NCBI GenBank assembly: GCA_910584195.1 | Contig: CAJTYV010000001.1 | Coordinates: 428,404-492,403, forward strand | Direction: 5' to 3' | Source of the DNA: an uncultured Ruminococcus sp. | GTDB lineage: Bacteria > Bacillota > Clostridia > Oscillospirales > Ruminococcaceae | DNA length: 64,000 nt | Shown: positions 26,387-34,896 of the stretch, piece after piece | Numbering within the stretch: position 1 is the stretch's first letter | How the letters are laid out: each line of letters starts with the position of its first letter | Position numbers and translations under genes: made by a program | The notes under the pieces: generated by a model | What the model saw: only the letters and a program-made list of their open reading frames with translations | What the model was told of the DNA's origin: nothing | Databases searched by the model: none

Positions 26387-26749
26387 TCCCGCAGCCTCCT
26401 CACTCTGGATATTCCGCTTCGTTCCTTTGTACATGGCCTCCATGATGGCGTTCTTATAGCCTGCCAGCTCCAGAGGGGAAGTCAGAAGCTCCACCTCCTC
26501 AGCGGTCAGCTCCGGCTTTTTCTCCTGCGGGTTTTTCAGGTTGTGTACCAGAATCGGCTGGTTGCATAAAAGCGTGATCAGCCACACGATCTCATCCAGC
26601 GCCATCTCGAAGTTCTCCGACTTCATCAGCTTCTCGCCCAGGTCTTCCAGCCCGCCATAACGTCCCGCGATCTCCTTTGTCGCCCTCGTGGTCAGGAGCA
26701 TTCCATACTCCGTCCCGCCAATGTTTACAACCGCGCTTCTCTCATCCAT
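26366..26749 (-). CDS. tail assembly chaperone (gpG-like)
   Basis: A 127-residue protein (MDERSAVVNIGGTEYGMLLT, then ATKEIAGRYGGLEDLGEKLM) matching the first tail chaperone of siphoviruses. It lies between the major tail protein and tape measure genes. A fraction of ribosomes should slip -1 near codon 121 and read the downstream frame to make a longer G-T fusion. Chaperones of this type coat the tape measure during tail assembly. Confidence 0.85.
   Translation of the reverse strand: MDERSAVVNIGGTEYGMLLTTRATKEIAGRYGGLEDLGEKLMKSENFEMALDEIVWLITLLCNQPILVHNLKNPQEKKPELTAEEVELLTSPLELAGYKNAIMEAMYKGTKRNIQSEEAAGKNGAVG
26381..26387 (-). promoter_or_regulatory. -1 ribosomal frameshift slippery site
   Basis: On the minus strand the zero-frame codons GGA AAA AAC contain the heptamer A-AAA-AAC. 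Slipping back one base gives AAA AAA CGG and enters the open gpT-like frame, which continues to the stop at 26178. This is the classical X-XXY-YYZ geometry. Confidence 0.85.
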
Positions 26750-26752
26750 CTG

Positions 26753-27361
26753 TTAGCCCTCCCCGTTTTGTGATGGTGCCGCCGCAAAGGTCGGCTCATA
26801 TACATTTGTGTACCACCCGCTGATTGTGGATGCGGAAACGCCTGCGTCGTCCTCCGACACCTCTGCCTTCCACGGATGGTTGCCCTTGCCGTCCACCTTA
26901 TTTCTCCGCAGCACCGTCCCCTCAATGGTAGGCGTGGAGAATTCGATGCTCTCGCCCTTCGTGGTGAGGTTGGTAGCCGGGATACCGAACTTCACGCGGT
27001 ACAGCCAGAAGTAACGGTATTTCCCGTTTGCCTTCTTTGCCCGGAACCCCACCGCCACCGGGTCGCCGCCGTCCTCGGATGCGGAAACCAGAACCTTATT
27101 GCTGTCGATCTTCGCCCCGGTCAGGTCCTCTGCCACAGCAGGGCCAATGTCCGCCACCCCAAGGGCGAGCGTCCCGCTCTGGAACTCCTTCACGATCTCC
27201 GCCGCCCCGTCGTCCGCATACAGCGTCGCCTCCGCAAGCTCCACGGACAGCTCGGCGGTCATTGCTTTGGCAAGGGGGACAGGAGTGGCATAGGTCTCAT
27301 CACCGTCCTCGTCCTCCGTGATCTTTGCATAAAATAATTTGTCAAGGCCAATCGTAGCCAT
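26753..27361 (-). CDS. major tail protein (phi13 family)
   Basis: A 202-residue protein beginning MATIGLDKLFYAKITEDEDG, the start typical of phi13-type major tail proteins, followed by AMTAELSVELAEATLYADDG. It would polymerise into the tail tube. The C-terminus has KGESIEFSTPTIEGTVLRR and a short low-complexity tail. Order connector, tail terminator, major tail protein, chaperones, tape measure is standard. Confidence 0.9.
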   Translation of the reverse strand: MATIGLDKLFYAKITEDEDGDETYATPVPLAKAMTAELSVELAEATLYADDGAAEIVKEFQSGTLALGVADIGPAVAEDLTGAKIDSNKVLVSASEDGGDPVAVGFRAKKANGKYRYFWLYRVKFGIPATNLTTKGESIEFSTPTIEGTVLRRNKVDGKGNHPWKAEVSEDDAGVSASTISGWYTNVYEPTFAAAPSQNGEG

Positions 27362-27364
27362 ATA

Positions 27365-27706
27365 TCACTCCTCCAATCCATACAGTTTTGCCACATCAAT
27401 GGCGTAATGGTGGAAGCCGGTATCATCCTCGTGGCCGATGTAGCGCCTGTCCGTGATGGTAAAATCCGCTGCCAGCAGCTTTTTTACCAACTTCTTTTTG
27501 TACGGCATATAGTTGCCCTTCACGAACAGGGAGAGCCGTGCCTCCTGCGTTTCATATTCCGGCGCATTGTCGGCGTGCAGTCCAAAGCTGTCGCCAAGCG
27601 GCGTCACCACCACATATTTGTCCGGCGGCGTGCCGGAAAACACGCCGGTCTCCACAGAAAGCCCGCAGCTTTCCACTGCGGGCTTGATTTCCGACAGCAG
27701 GCTCAT
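27365..27706 (-). CDS. tail terminator / minor structural protein
   Basis: A 113-residue protein with YVVVTPLGDSFGLHADNAP and FTITDRRYIGHEDDTGFHHY, the pattern of gp17-like tail completion proteins. It overlaps the HK97 gp10-like gene by four bases. Position immediately before the major tail protein supports the tail terminator role. Confidence 0.8.
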   Translation of the reverse strand: MSLLSEIKPAVESCGLSVETGVFSGTPPDKYVVVTPLGDSFGLHADNAPEYETQEARLSLFVKGNYMPYKKKLVKKLLAADFTITDRRYIGHEDDTGFHHYAIDVAKLYGLEE

Positions 27707-28134
27707 AACCCATCCACCTCCTGCTCCAGCTTTGCCTTCATCGCTTCGATGGCGGCGTTCTTTGACGCCGATTTCGCAGGCTTTAAGAACGGCTTCGGCG
27801 GCTGCCCGCTTTTGCCGTACTCCAGAACAGACGCAATCTTGGCGTTGCTGTCCCCATCCGTCCTCGGTTCGGAAAAACCGACCTTCACATTGAAATCCCC
27901 GTTCCTGTCCTGCAGGGCGGGGGAAGTGCCGAGGGCGGATAAAAGCTGCCCCGTGGAGCGTGACGGCTCCTTTGTCCCGCTGCCGATGGCCGCCTGCAGG
28001 TTGGAGCGCACCTTCGACTCCACCACTTCCGCGCCCGCCTCCAGCACCTTCGGCAGGATTTCATCCGTTTTGTCCGCAAGCCGGGATACCTTCATCAGGA
28101 AATCCTCCGGCATCTTCCATGTCGCTTTAGCCAC
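27703..28134 (-). CDS. HK97 gp10-family connector protein
   Basis: A 143-residue protein with a GTG start at 28134 inside the end of the preceding gene (GGAGG upstream). It has helical ADKTDEILPKVLEAGAEVV and ends with AKIASVLEYGKSGQPPKPFL, the gp10-family signature. It is expected at the neck between capsid and tail. Confidence 0.85.
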   Translation of the reverse strand: MAKATWKMPEDFLMKVSRLADKTDEILPKVLEAGAEVVESKVRSNLQAAIGSGTKEPSRSTGQLLSALGTSPALQDRNGDFNVKVGFSEPRTDGDSNAKIASVLEYGKSGQPPKPFLKPAKSASKNAAIEAMKAKLEQEVDGL

Positions 28135-28459
28135 TTTTCTCCACCTCCTGCACCAATGCCTCCAGATACATCCCGCGCCCTTTGACATCCTCCACGGAAG
28201 TGATCCCAAAGGTATGCCCGGAACATATGATTTTCATGTCTGCTGTAACCGTGAGGTTTGGTATGGCACGGAAACGGAAAAGGTCGGTGGCAGTCGTAAA
28301 AGCGGCCATGTTCGCCCATTTCTCGCTGCCGTGCCGCCCCTCACGGTATGCCCGGACGGAAGCGAGGACTTCATCGGTTTCCACCTTGAAACCCTCGTCA
28401 TCGGTCGTGACCTTCTTCTGCACGATGTCGATAAAGACATTCATTTTTCCAAAAGACAT
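28127..28459 (-). CDS. head-tail joining (head closure) protein
   Basis: A 110-residue beta-rich protein (MNVFIDIVQKKVTTDDEGF, VRAYREGRHGSEKW, IICSGHTFGITSVED) matching the phage head-tail joining family. It overlaps the next gene by eight bases. It would close the connector after packaging. Confidence 0.85.
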   Translation of the reverse strand: MSFGKMNVFIDIVQKKVTTDDEGFKVETDEVLASVRAYREGRHGSEKWANMAAFTTATDLFRFRAIPNLTVTADMKIICSGHTFGITSVEDVKGRGMYLEALVQEVEKSG

Positions 28460-28462
28460 CCG

Positions 28463-28780
28463 TCACACCTTCCATTCCCTGTCAAGCCGCAGGAGCAGGT
28501 TCACCGTGTTCCACACCTGCTGTGCAGCGTTTGTGTTGTCCGCAAAAAAGCCGCCCGTGCTGCCGTCCCTGCTTTCATAGAAATGGGAGGCAAGCATGAT
28601 GACCGCCTGTTCCGTGGTCGGCGGCATTTCCTTTTCGCTGTAAGCCCCTTCCGGGATATGCTGGTAGCTTTCCGCATAGGAGACGGCGGCAGTGATGTAG
28701 CTTTTCAGAAGTGCATCATCCGCCGAATGCTCCAATATGAGATTCTTCTTCACTTTTTCAAGCAAGGCATCCGTGTCCAT
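28463..28780 (-). CDS. head-tail connector (gp6-like)
   Basis: A 105-residue helical protein (LLEKVKKNLILEHSADDALL, AAVSYAESYQHIPEG, QAVIMLASHFYESRDG) typical of gp6/gp15-like adaptor proteins. It directly follows the capsid gene. The ATG at 28780 fits the upstream G-rich site better than a GTG three bases earlier. Confidence 0.87.
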   Translation of the reverse strand: MDTDALLEKVKKNLILEHSADDALLKSYITAAVSYAESYQHIPEGAYSEKEMPPTTEQAVIMLASHFYESRDGSTGGFFADNTNAAQQVWNTVNLLLRLDREWKV

Positions 28781-28799
28781 CACTGCCGCCCCCTTCCCA

Positions 28800-30020
28800 T
28801 CAGCCTGCGGATGCGGCTTTCTGCACCAGCACCTTCACCGCTTCCGCAAGGATCAGCTTGCCGTCCACACGCTGCGAAGCAAGGAAGCCCACCTGCCCGG
28901 TCGCCGCAAACAGCTCGTTCAAACGCTTGAAGGAACGCCCCTGCCGGTCGGCAATCCAGTAATAGGAGAAGTCCCCAAAGGCGATGGTCTTCGCTCCTGC
29001 GGCAATGGCCGGCATATACGCAGAGGTCTTTACCGGGCGGCCAAGGATGGTGTCCGGTGTCCCCGCCGTAAGGGACGGCTGCCATAAATACTGCCCGTTG
29101 CTGTCCTTCAGCTTGCGGATGGCCTTGATGGTGGAGTCGTTTAACACCCACACCGATTTCTTGCGGTACGGGGATTTCAGCGAATAATATAAGTCCATCA
29201 GCTCATCCGCCGTCACAGCCGTGGAAGATGCGGCGGTCACGCCTGTCTGTGCGCCGCCCGTGGCCGCTAAAACGCCCAGCGGCTTGCCCGTGCCGTTGCC
29301 CGTGAAGAACGCCTCCTCTTCCTTCGCCCCGATCCTGCGGGCAAACTCGCGGGAGATATAGGACTGCAGGTCAAAAACGCTGTCGTTTAACAGTTCCTCG
29401 GAAACCTTGATCATGGTGCCGAGCTTATACGCCCCGATGGAAACCTGCCCGAAAGAATCGTCGCTCTCCGGGAACGCGCCCTCCTCGTCAATCCAGGATG
29501 CCGTACCCTTGGTGGCCACGACAGGGATTTTGCGGTCACCGCTGGAGGTCTGGATCACCTTCGCCATCTGGCGGAAGACGTTCTCCTCCTCCAGAGCCTC
29601 CACCAGCGTCCTTTCATATTCATCCGGCACCAGGTAGCCGCCCTCGGAATCCGTACCAATCTGCAGGGCATTGGTCACATTCGGCATCGGTACCTTGGAG
29701 CGCATGGCATTCCAGAAATTCTTTTTGTATTCATCGGAAGCACGACCGGTCTTATCCTCCGCACCGTCTGTGTCCGTCCCGCAGCCCGGCTTCCCCGTGA
29801 GGGGCTTATTCAGCGGACGGTTCAGTTCCGCATCCAGAGCCTCCTGCCGCTCCAGCCTTGCGATCTCCTTCCCCAGGTCGGTGATCTCCTGCTCCATCTT
29901 CGTGTATGCGACGTCATCCTCTGCAGAAAGGACTCCGTTCTCCTTCTGGTGGGAATCCAAGAACGCCTTTGCCGCCTCCCATGCCTTCGCGCGTTTCTCG
30001 CGCAGTTCAAGAATCGTCAT
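28800..30020 (-). CDS. HK97-fold major capsid protein
   Basis: A 406-residue capsid protein. Residues 1-100 are a charged coiled-coil delta domain (LREKRAKAWEAAKAFLDSHQ, ITDLGKEIARLERQ), presumably removed by the upstream protease. The mature part has GGYLVPDEYERTLVEALEEE, SWIDEEGAFPESDDSFG, FFTGNGTGKPLGVL and LASQRVDGKLILAEAVKVL, diagnostic of HK97-type capsids. Confidence 0.95.
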   Translation of the reverse strand: MTILELREKRAKAWEAAKAFLDSHQKENGVLSAEDDVAYTKMEQEITDLGKEIARLERQEALDAELNRPLNKPLTGKPGCGTDTDGAEDKTGRASDEYKKNFWNAMRSKVPMPNVTNALQIGTDSEGGYLVPDEYERTLVEALEEENVFRQMAKVIQTSSGDRKIPVVATKGTASWIDEEGAFPESDDSFGQVSIGAYKLGTMIKVSEELLNDSVFDLQSYISREFARRIGAKEEEAFFTGNGTGKPLGVLAATGGAQTGVTAASSTAVTADELMDLYYSLKSPYRKKSVWVLNDSTIKAIRKLKDSNGQYLWQPSLTAGTPDTILGRPVKTSAYMPAIAAGAKTIAFGDFSYYWIADRQGRSFKRLNELFAATGQVGFLASQRVDGKLILAEAVKVLVQKAASAG

Positions 30021-30036
30021 AATGAAATCCTCCTTC

Positions 30037-30864
30037 TTATCGTTTCAATAAATTAAGCCGCTCCATGAGTGCGTCCACAGAACGGCCGGTTTCTGTTTCC
30101 GGTGCAGGGATTTGTGCCTGCGCCGCCTTTGGTTTCTTTTCTCCCTGCCCATACTTGGCGACCATTTTATTGAAAAGGGCATTGTCCACCGCCCTGCGGG
30201 AATACAGCATGGAACTTGCGGGAGGCGGGAGCTTCTTTTCCTCCTCTTCCTCCCCATCTGTATCCTCTCCGTCCTCCTCCGGCTCTTTTTCCGGCTCTGC
30301 CTTTGCCCGCGCCATGATCTCATCCGCAAAGCCAAGCTCCACCGCCTTGTTTGCATCCATCCACGTTTCCGCATCCATCAGGTGCGACAGCTTCGGACGG
30401 GAAAGCCCCGTCTTTAACACATAGGCGTTGATGATGGACTCCTTCACTTCGGCAAGCATATCGATGGCTTTCTGCATCTCCGCATGGTCGCCCCATGCGA
30501 TGGTGGCGGGATTGTGGATCATCAGCATGGACACCGGGGACACCAAAACCGTGTCGCCTGCCATGGCAATGACGGATGCCGCCGATGCAGCAATGCCGTC
30601 TATTTTTACAGTTACCTTTCCCTTGTAATTGGAGAGCATATTGTAAATCTGTGCCGCCGCCACGCAGTCGCCGCCCGGCGAATTGATCCACACGGTAATG
30701 TCCCCACTCCCGGCATTCAGCTCATCCTTGAAAAGCTGCGGCGTGATGTCATCGTCAAACCAGCTTTCCTCTGCGATGGTGCCGTTCAGAAACAGAGTCC
30801 TCTCCTCCGGAGCCGTCCCCGCCTCCGCCTGGTTCCTCCACTTCCAGAACTTCTTCGTTTTCAT
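30037..30864 (-). CDS. ClpP-like prohead (capsid maturation) protease
   Basis: A 275-residue serine protease from the ATG at 30864 behind GAGGAGG. The ClpP core is clear: INSPGGDCVAAAQIYNML, GIAASAASVIAMAGD with Ser94 as likely nucleophile, MLMIHNPAT with His117, and WMDANKAVELGFADEIMA. The C-terminal 80 residues are acidic then charged and may act as scaffold. It lies between portal and capsid genes and its first 110 bases overlap the portal gene. Confidence 0.93.
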   Translation of the reverse strand: MKTKKFWKWRNQAEAGTAPEERTLFLNGTIAEESWFDDDITPQLFKDELNAGSGDITVWINSPGGDCVAAAQIYNMLSNYKGKVTVKIDGIAASAASVIAMAGDTVLVSPVSMLMIHNPATIAWGDHAEMQKAIDMLAEVKESIINAYVLKTGLSRPKLSHLMDAETWMDANKAVELGFADEIMARAKAEPEKEPEEDGEDTDGEEEEEKKLPPPASSMLYSRRAVDNALFNKMVAKYGQGEKKPKAAQAQIPAPETETGRSVDALMERLNLLKR

Positions 30865-32113
30865 TGGATTCCTCCTCTCCGTCCTTTTTGCCGAATAGAC
30901 CGGCATCGGACAATTTTGTCATATTACCATTAATCAGATACAGGTCGCCTCCCAATTCCTCCGGGATGCGGTCAAGGTTCTCCAGTTCCCGGATATCATT
31001 TGCGGACATCCACCCGTTCTGCCTCCCCACGGCATACCCGTTCATGCGGCTCTGGTAGTCGCCCCGAAGCAGGCCGTCCACATTGAATTTCACAAAATAC
31101 TGCTTCTTTTCCTCCGGCGTCAGCAAAGACCGCGCCATAGACTGCTCCCACCGGGATACCCATGGGTCGAGGGTGTATTTCACAAATTCAAGCGACTGCT
31201 GCTCGATATTGGAAAACGAGGATTTTTCCAGATCGCCCACCATGTGTGGAGGCACGCGGAAAATCCTCGCAATCTCATTGATCTGGAACTTCCGTGTTTC
31301 CAGAAACTGCGCCTGTTCTGGCGAGATGGAGATAGGCGTGTATTTCATCCCCTCCTCCAAAACTGCCACCTTGTTGGCGTTGTGGCTGCCGCCGAAAGTG
31401 GACTGCCAGCTCTCCCTTACCCTTGAGGGGTCTTTCAGCGTCCCCGGATGTTCCAGCACGCCGCTCGGCTGTGCGCCGTTGGCGAAGAACTTCGCCCCGT
31501 ATTCCTCGCAGGCAATCGCCATGCCGATGGCGTTCTTTGCCATGGCAATGGGGGAATAGCCCACCAGCCCGTCAAAGCCGAGTCCGGGGATATGCAGCAC
31601 CTCCGAAGGCGGCAGGATGACCGTGCTGCCTTTCACGGTCGGCGCGTCATCCATGCTCACCGTGTATTCGTAATAAAGCTGCCCCTTGGAATCCCGCTCC
31701 ACATTCATCCGGTCCGGCATCAGCGGGTACAGCCCCAAGACCTCCCCCTTGCCGTTGCGGATGATCTGTGCATAGGCATTGCCCCAAAGGAGCAGGTGCG
31801 TCATCAGCGTTTCCCGGAACACGAAGGAAGTCATCTCCGGGTTCGGCTCATCATGGAGCAGAAAATACAGCGGGTGATCCGCCGCCTTCTCCTTCCCGCC
31901 GTTCTCCGTATATTTATAAAAATGCAGCGGAAGCCCCGCCACCGCCTCGGACAGAATCCGGACGCAGGAGTACACCGCCGTCATCTGCATAGAGGAACGC
32001 TCATTGACACGCTTCCCACTCGTGCTGCCGCCCATGAAAAAGCTGTAGGCGCTGCCGGAAGTCCTGTTCTGGGGTGCATCCCTCGCCCTGAACAATCCGC
32101 TGAATAATCCCAT
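30755..32113 (-). CDS. phage portal protein (HK97 family)
   Basis: A 452-residue portal from the ATG at 32113 behind AAGGAG. Recognisable segments are TAVYSCVRILSEAVAGLPLH, LLHDEPNPEMTSFVFRE, GYSPIAMAKNAIGMA, IARIFRVPPHMVGDLEKSS and SNIEQQSLEFVKYTLDPW. The C-terminus is acidic and Gly-rich (EEPGGGGDGSGGED) and is encoded by DNA that also encodes the start of the protease in another frame. It forms the dodecameric DNA channel. Confidence 0.94.
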   Translation of the reverse strand: MGLFSGLFRARDAPQNRTSGSAYSFFMGGSTSGKRVNERSSMQMTAVYSCVRILSEAVAGLPLHFYKYTENGGKEKAADHPLYFLLHDEPNPEMTSFVFRETLMTHLLLWGNAYAQIIRNGKGEVLGLYPLMPDRMNVERDSKGQLYYEYTVSMDDAPTVKGSTVILPPSEVLHIPGLGFDGLVGYSPIAMAKNAIGMAIACEEYGAKFFANGAQPSGVLEHPGTLKDPSRVRESWQSTFGGSHNANKVAVLEEGMKYTPISISPEQAQFLETRKFQINEIARIFRVPPHMVGDLEKSSFSNIEQQSLEFVKYTLDPWVSRWEQSMARSLLTPEEKKQYFVKFNVDGLLRGDYQSRMNGYAVGRQNGWMSANDIRELENLDRIPEELGGDLYLINGNMTKLSDAGLFGKKDGEEESNENEEVLEVEEPGGGGDGSGGEDSVSERHHRRGKLV

Positions 32114-32196
32114 AGGAACCACGCTCCTTTCCGAAAAGCAGACAGACAGAAGGCACCGCCGAAGCGATGCCCGTCTGCCTGCCCGAAATGTATTTT

Positions 32197-32493
32197 TTAT
32201 TTTTCTTCCTTGAACTGTTTTATCCATCTGTCAAGGTTTATCCCGTCCCGGAACCCTGCCCGGTAGTAATATTCGTTTTCCCTTGTTGCTTCCGAGTTTG
32301 TCACATCCTCGCACAGCTCCATCATTTCCCGTTGCTCCGCGCTTAACTGCTCAAACAGCAGCTCGTGTGCCTGGTCTGCTTTTTCCGCCTCCGCCGCCTG
32401 TTCCTCCGTAAGGGGGTATTCCTTTTTAAAGGCATCATGGTGCATCCCCATCCGTTCCGAAATGATAAGCTCAAGGAAATCCTTCTCATCCAT
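32197..32493 (-). CDS. small hypothetical phage protein between terminase and portal
   Basis: A 98-residue acidic helical protein from the ATG at 32493 with GGAGG upstream. It contains LTEEQAAEAEKADQAHELLF and ends YYYRAGFRDGINLDRWIKQF. The C-terminal amphipathic pattern recalls other small phage proteins of unknown function; no enzyme motif is seen. It could be a structural accessory or moron. Confidence 0.75.
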   Translation of the reverse strand: MDEKDFLELIISERMGMHHDAFKKEYPLTEEQAAEAEKADQAHELLFEQLSAEQREMMELCEDVTNSEATRENEYYYRAGFRDGINLDRWIKQFKEEK

Positions 32494-32587
32494 CTTTCCA
32501 CCTCCTTCGCCAGACAGCATAAAGGAATATGTGGAAAATAGCCATATACGGAACCGACAAAGATAATGTGTACAGACTGGTGAAAAA

Positions 32588-34195
32588 TCAAAATACAAGC
32601 AGCCCCCGGCTGTCATAGACGGAAGCCCCTGCATCGTTCCCACAGCGGATGGCACGGTCAAGCCCCATAATCGTGGCCACGGCACCATCAATCTTCTCCG
32701 TGGATTTCTCCTTGTCTGCCTTGATGTTGCCCGCCGGGTCGGTGCGGATGAAGATGTTGTCCATCATCCACCTAAGGACCGGATGCCCGCCGTGGGCAAT
32801 CATCTGCTCCAGCACCAGCTTCATCAGCTCTTTGGTCGGCGGGGACATATCCTTGAAGCCCTGGCCGAACGGGACCACCGTGAAGCCCATGCCCTCCAGG
32901 TTCTGCACCATCTGCACCGCACCCCACCGGTCGAAGGCAATCTCCCGGATGTTGAACCGCTCCCCAAGCCGCTCGATGTATTTCTCAATAAAGCCGTAAT
33001 GCACCACGTTCCCCTCCGTGGTCATCAGCTTCCCTTGCCGTTCCCACACGTCGTAGGGGACATGGTCGCGCCGCACACGCAGTTCCAGCGTTTCCTCCGG
33101 CACCCAGAAGTACGGCAGGATGCAGTATTTATCCTCCTCGTCCAAAGGAGGGAACACCAGCACGAATGCTGTAATATCTGTGGTAGAGGATAAGTCCAGT
33201 CCGCCGTAGCACACACGCCCTTCCAGGTCATCTTCCGAAACCGGGAAGGCACAGGCGTCCCATTTATCCATGGGCATCCACCGCACCGCCTGTTTCACCC
33301 ACTGGTTTAAGCGGAGCTGCCGGAAACTGTTCTCCTCCCCCGGATTCTGCTTTGCCGACTCGCAGGCCGCCTCCACTTTGTCAATCCCCACCGTGATGTT
33401 CAAAGACGGATTGGCTTTCTTCCACACCTTCGGGTCCGTCCAGTCATCCGCCTCATCCGCTCCATAGATGACGGGATAGAAAGTGGGGTCAATCTTCCGT
33501 CCCTCTAAAATGTCCTTTGCCTTCTGGTGCGTCTCATAGCAGATAGAATGGGTATCCGTCCCCGCCGTGGTGATGAGGAAATACAGCGGCTGCATCCGGG
33601 CATCCCCAGAGCCCTTGGTCATGACATCAAACAGCTTCCGGTTCGGCTGCGTGTGCAGCTCGTCGAACACCACGCCGTGGATGTTAAAGCCATGCTTGGA
33701 ATACGCCTCCGCCGAAAGCACCTGGTAGAAGGAATTGGTCGGCGTGTATATGATCCGCTTCTGCGAGGCCAGTATCTTCACCCTCTTATTCAGGGCAGGA
33801 CACATCCGCACCATGTCCGCCGCCACGTCAAAGACGATGGTAGCCTGCTGTCGGTCGGCGGCACACCCATACACCTCTGCCCGTTCCTCCCCATCCCCGC
33901 AGGTCAAAAGCAGCGCCACGGCCGCCGCAAGCTCCGATTTGCCCTGCTTCTTCGGAATCTCCACATAGGCCGTGTTGAACTGGCGGTAGCCGTTTGGTTT
34001 CAGAGTGCCGAAAATGTCACGGATGATCTGCTCCTGCCAGTCGATCAGTTCAAAGGGCTTCCCCGCCCATGTCCCCTTGGTGTGGCAGAGGCTCTCGATG
34101 AACATCACGGCAAAATCAGCGGCATCCTTGCTGTACTTTGAATCCTTCGCCTTGAACCTGGTCGGTTTATATTTTTTCAGCTTCCGCATTGCCAT
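32588..34195 (-). CDS. terL: terminase large subunit
   Basis: A 535-residue packaging motor of the Terminase_1 type. The ATPase region has FELIDWQEQIIRDIFG, the P-loop variant VEIPKKQGKSELAAA and Walker B GVVFDELHTQPNRK with coupling motif LITTAGTD. The nuclease region has CYGGLDLSSTTDITAFVLVF, IAFDRWGAVQMVQNL and STEKIDGAVATIMGLDRA, with the expected acidic residues. The ATG at 34195 is chosen by GGAGG spacing. Its small subunit gene lies about 7.7 kb upstream, separated by methylases and the amidoligase cassette. Confidence 0.95.
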   Translation of the reverse strand: MAMRKLKKYKPTRFKAKDSKYSKDAADFAVMFIESLCHTKGTWAGKPFELIDWQEQIIRDIFGTLKPNGYRQFNTAYVEIPKKQGKSELAAAVALLLTCGDGEERAEVYGCAADRQQATIVFDVAADMVRMCPALNKRVKILASQKRIIYTPTNSFYQVLSAEAYSKHGFNIHGVVFDELHTQPNRKLFDVMTKGSGDARMQPLYFLITTAGTDTHSICYETHQKAKDILEGRKIDPTFYPVIYGADEADDWTDPKVWKKANPSLNITVGIDKVEAACESAKQNPGEENSFRQLRLNQWVKQAVRWMPMDKWDACAFPVSEDDLEGRVCYGGLDLSSTTDITAFVLVFPPLDEEDKYCILPYFWVPEETLELRVRRDHVPYDVWERQGKLMTTEGNVVHYGFIEKYIERLGERFNIREIAFDRWGAVQMVQNLEGMGFTVVPFGQGFKDMSPPTKELMKLVLEQMIAHGGHPVLRWMMDNIFIRTDPAGNIKADKEKSTEKIDGAVATIMGLDRAIRCGNDAGASVYDSRGLLVF

Positions 34196-34307
34196 CGGCA
34201 TCACCTCCAGAAGATGGCATCAAAAATGGCCCGCCAACGGCAAGCCTAAAATCTATCTATACGAGATACAGAAGCCTCCCGGCTTCCGTTCCCTGGAATA
34301 TTCCTTT

Positions 34308-34574
34308 TTATTTTACGGCCTGCTCCATGCACCAGGCAATGGCATGACCGTTGTCAATGAAAGTCTGTTCTGCGCGGCTGATGTGGTTCAGCCTGCATTC
34401 AATATCACCAAGCCCCGTTTCCTCCGGCGTTTCCACAAACTCATAAATGTCGGCTGTGAAGCCGCCCTTGTAATGGGCATCGGTTACCAGGACATGGCTT
34501 CCAAATTTCAATACACTGCCGTAGGTGGCACTGACCTTCATCTGCAATTTTTCCATCGTAGTAAAGTCTTTCAT
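34308..34574 (-). CDS. small hypothetical protein, end of the phage amidoligase cassette
   Basis: An 88-residue protein from the ATG at 34574 behind AAGGAGG. It contains GSVLKFGSHVLVTDAHYKGG and ISRAEQTFIDNGHAIAWCME. Not recognised. It follows the 60-residue gene by 13 bases and probably shares its leader promoter. Confidence 0.65.
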   Translation of the reverse strand: MKDFTTMEKLQMKVSATYGSVLKFGSHVLVTDAHYKGGFTADIYEFVETPEETGLGDIECRLNHISRAEQTFIDNGHAIAWCMEQAVK

Positions 34575-34587
34575 GGCGGTTTCCTCC

Positions 34588-34770
34588 TTATGCAAATTCA
34601 ATGGTCAGCATCCCTGCGCTGCCGAGGTAAAAGCTCTGCTGTTCCAACGGGTCTGCGAAGAATCCTTCTTTTGCTTCCCCCACCATGCGGTTGAGACGTT
34701 CCTTTCCAATCTCCTCAACCAGTGCTTTCTTCGTGGTCTTTTTGCCGTCCAAGTAAAATTTTGTCCTCAT
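34588..34770 (-). CDS. 60-residue hypothetical protein behind leader repeat 1
   Basis: Starts at the ATG at 34770 with CGGAGGAAA upstream. The sequence MRTKFYLDGKKTTKKALVEE, then GKERLNRMVGEAKEGFF, looks like a compact alpha/beta protein. Not recognised. It is expressed from its own copy of the conserved leader that also precedes the amidoligase and the 37574 gene, which ties it to the same regulon. Confidence 0.68.
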   Translation of the reverse strand: MRTKFYLDGKKTTKKALVEEIGKERLNRMVGEAKEGFFADPLEQQSFYLGSAGMLTIEFA

Positions 34771-34844
34771 TCCTGTTTCCTCCGTTTTCTGTGTTTTCCC
34801 TTTCGGTAGTACACATATTCGCTCTTTCTGTGGATAATAGCAAG
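34771..34844 (-). promoter_or_regulatory. conserved promoter/leader, copy 1
   Basis: On the minus strand it reads CTTGCTATTATCC, a short variable stretch, AGAGCGAATATGTG, TACTACCGAAAGGG, then the GGAGGAAA site. It nearly matches copy 2 at 37241-37318 and is similar to copy 3 at 38330-38402. TGC-TATTAT could be an extended -10 element. Confidence 0.7.
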
Positions 34845-34896
34845 CAGAATCGGAACATATGCTGCACAAATATCTGCAGGGGAAATTGTGTAGTTT

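Noticed and set aside
27407..28930. 507-codon open frame on the plus strand opposite the connector genes.
   Set aside because: It covers five real genes in antisense with no motif; composition is typical of a shadow frame.
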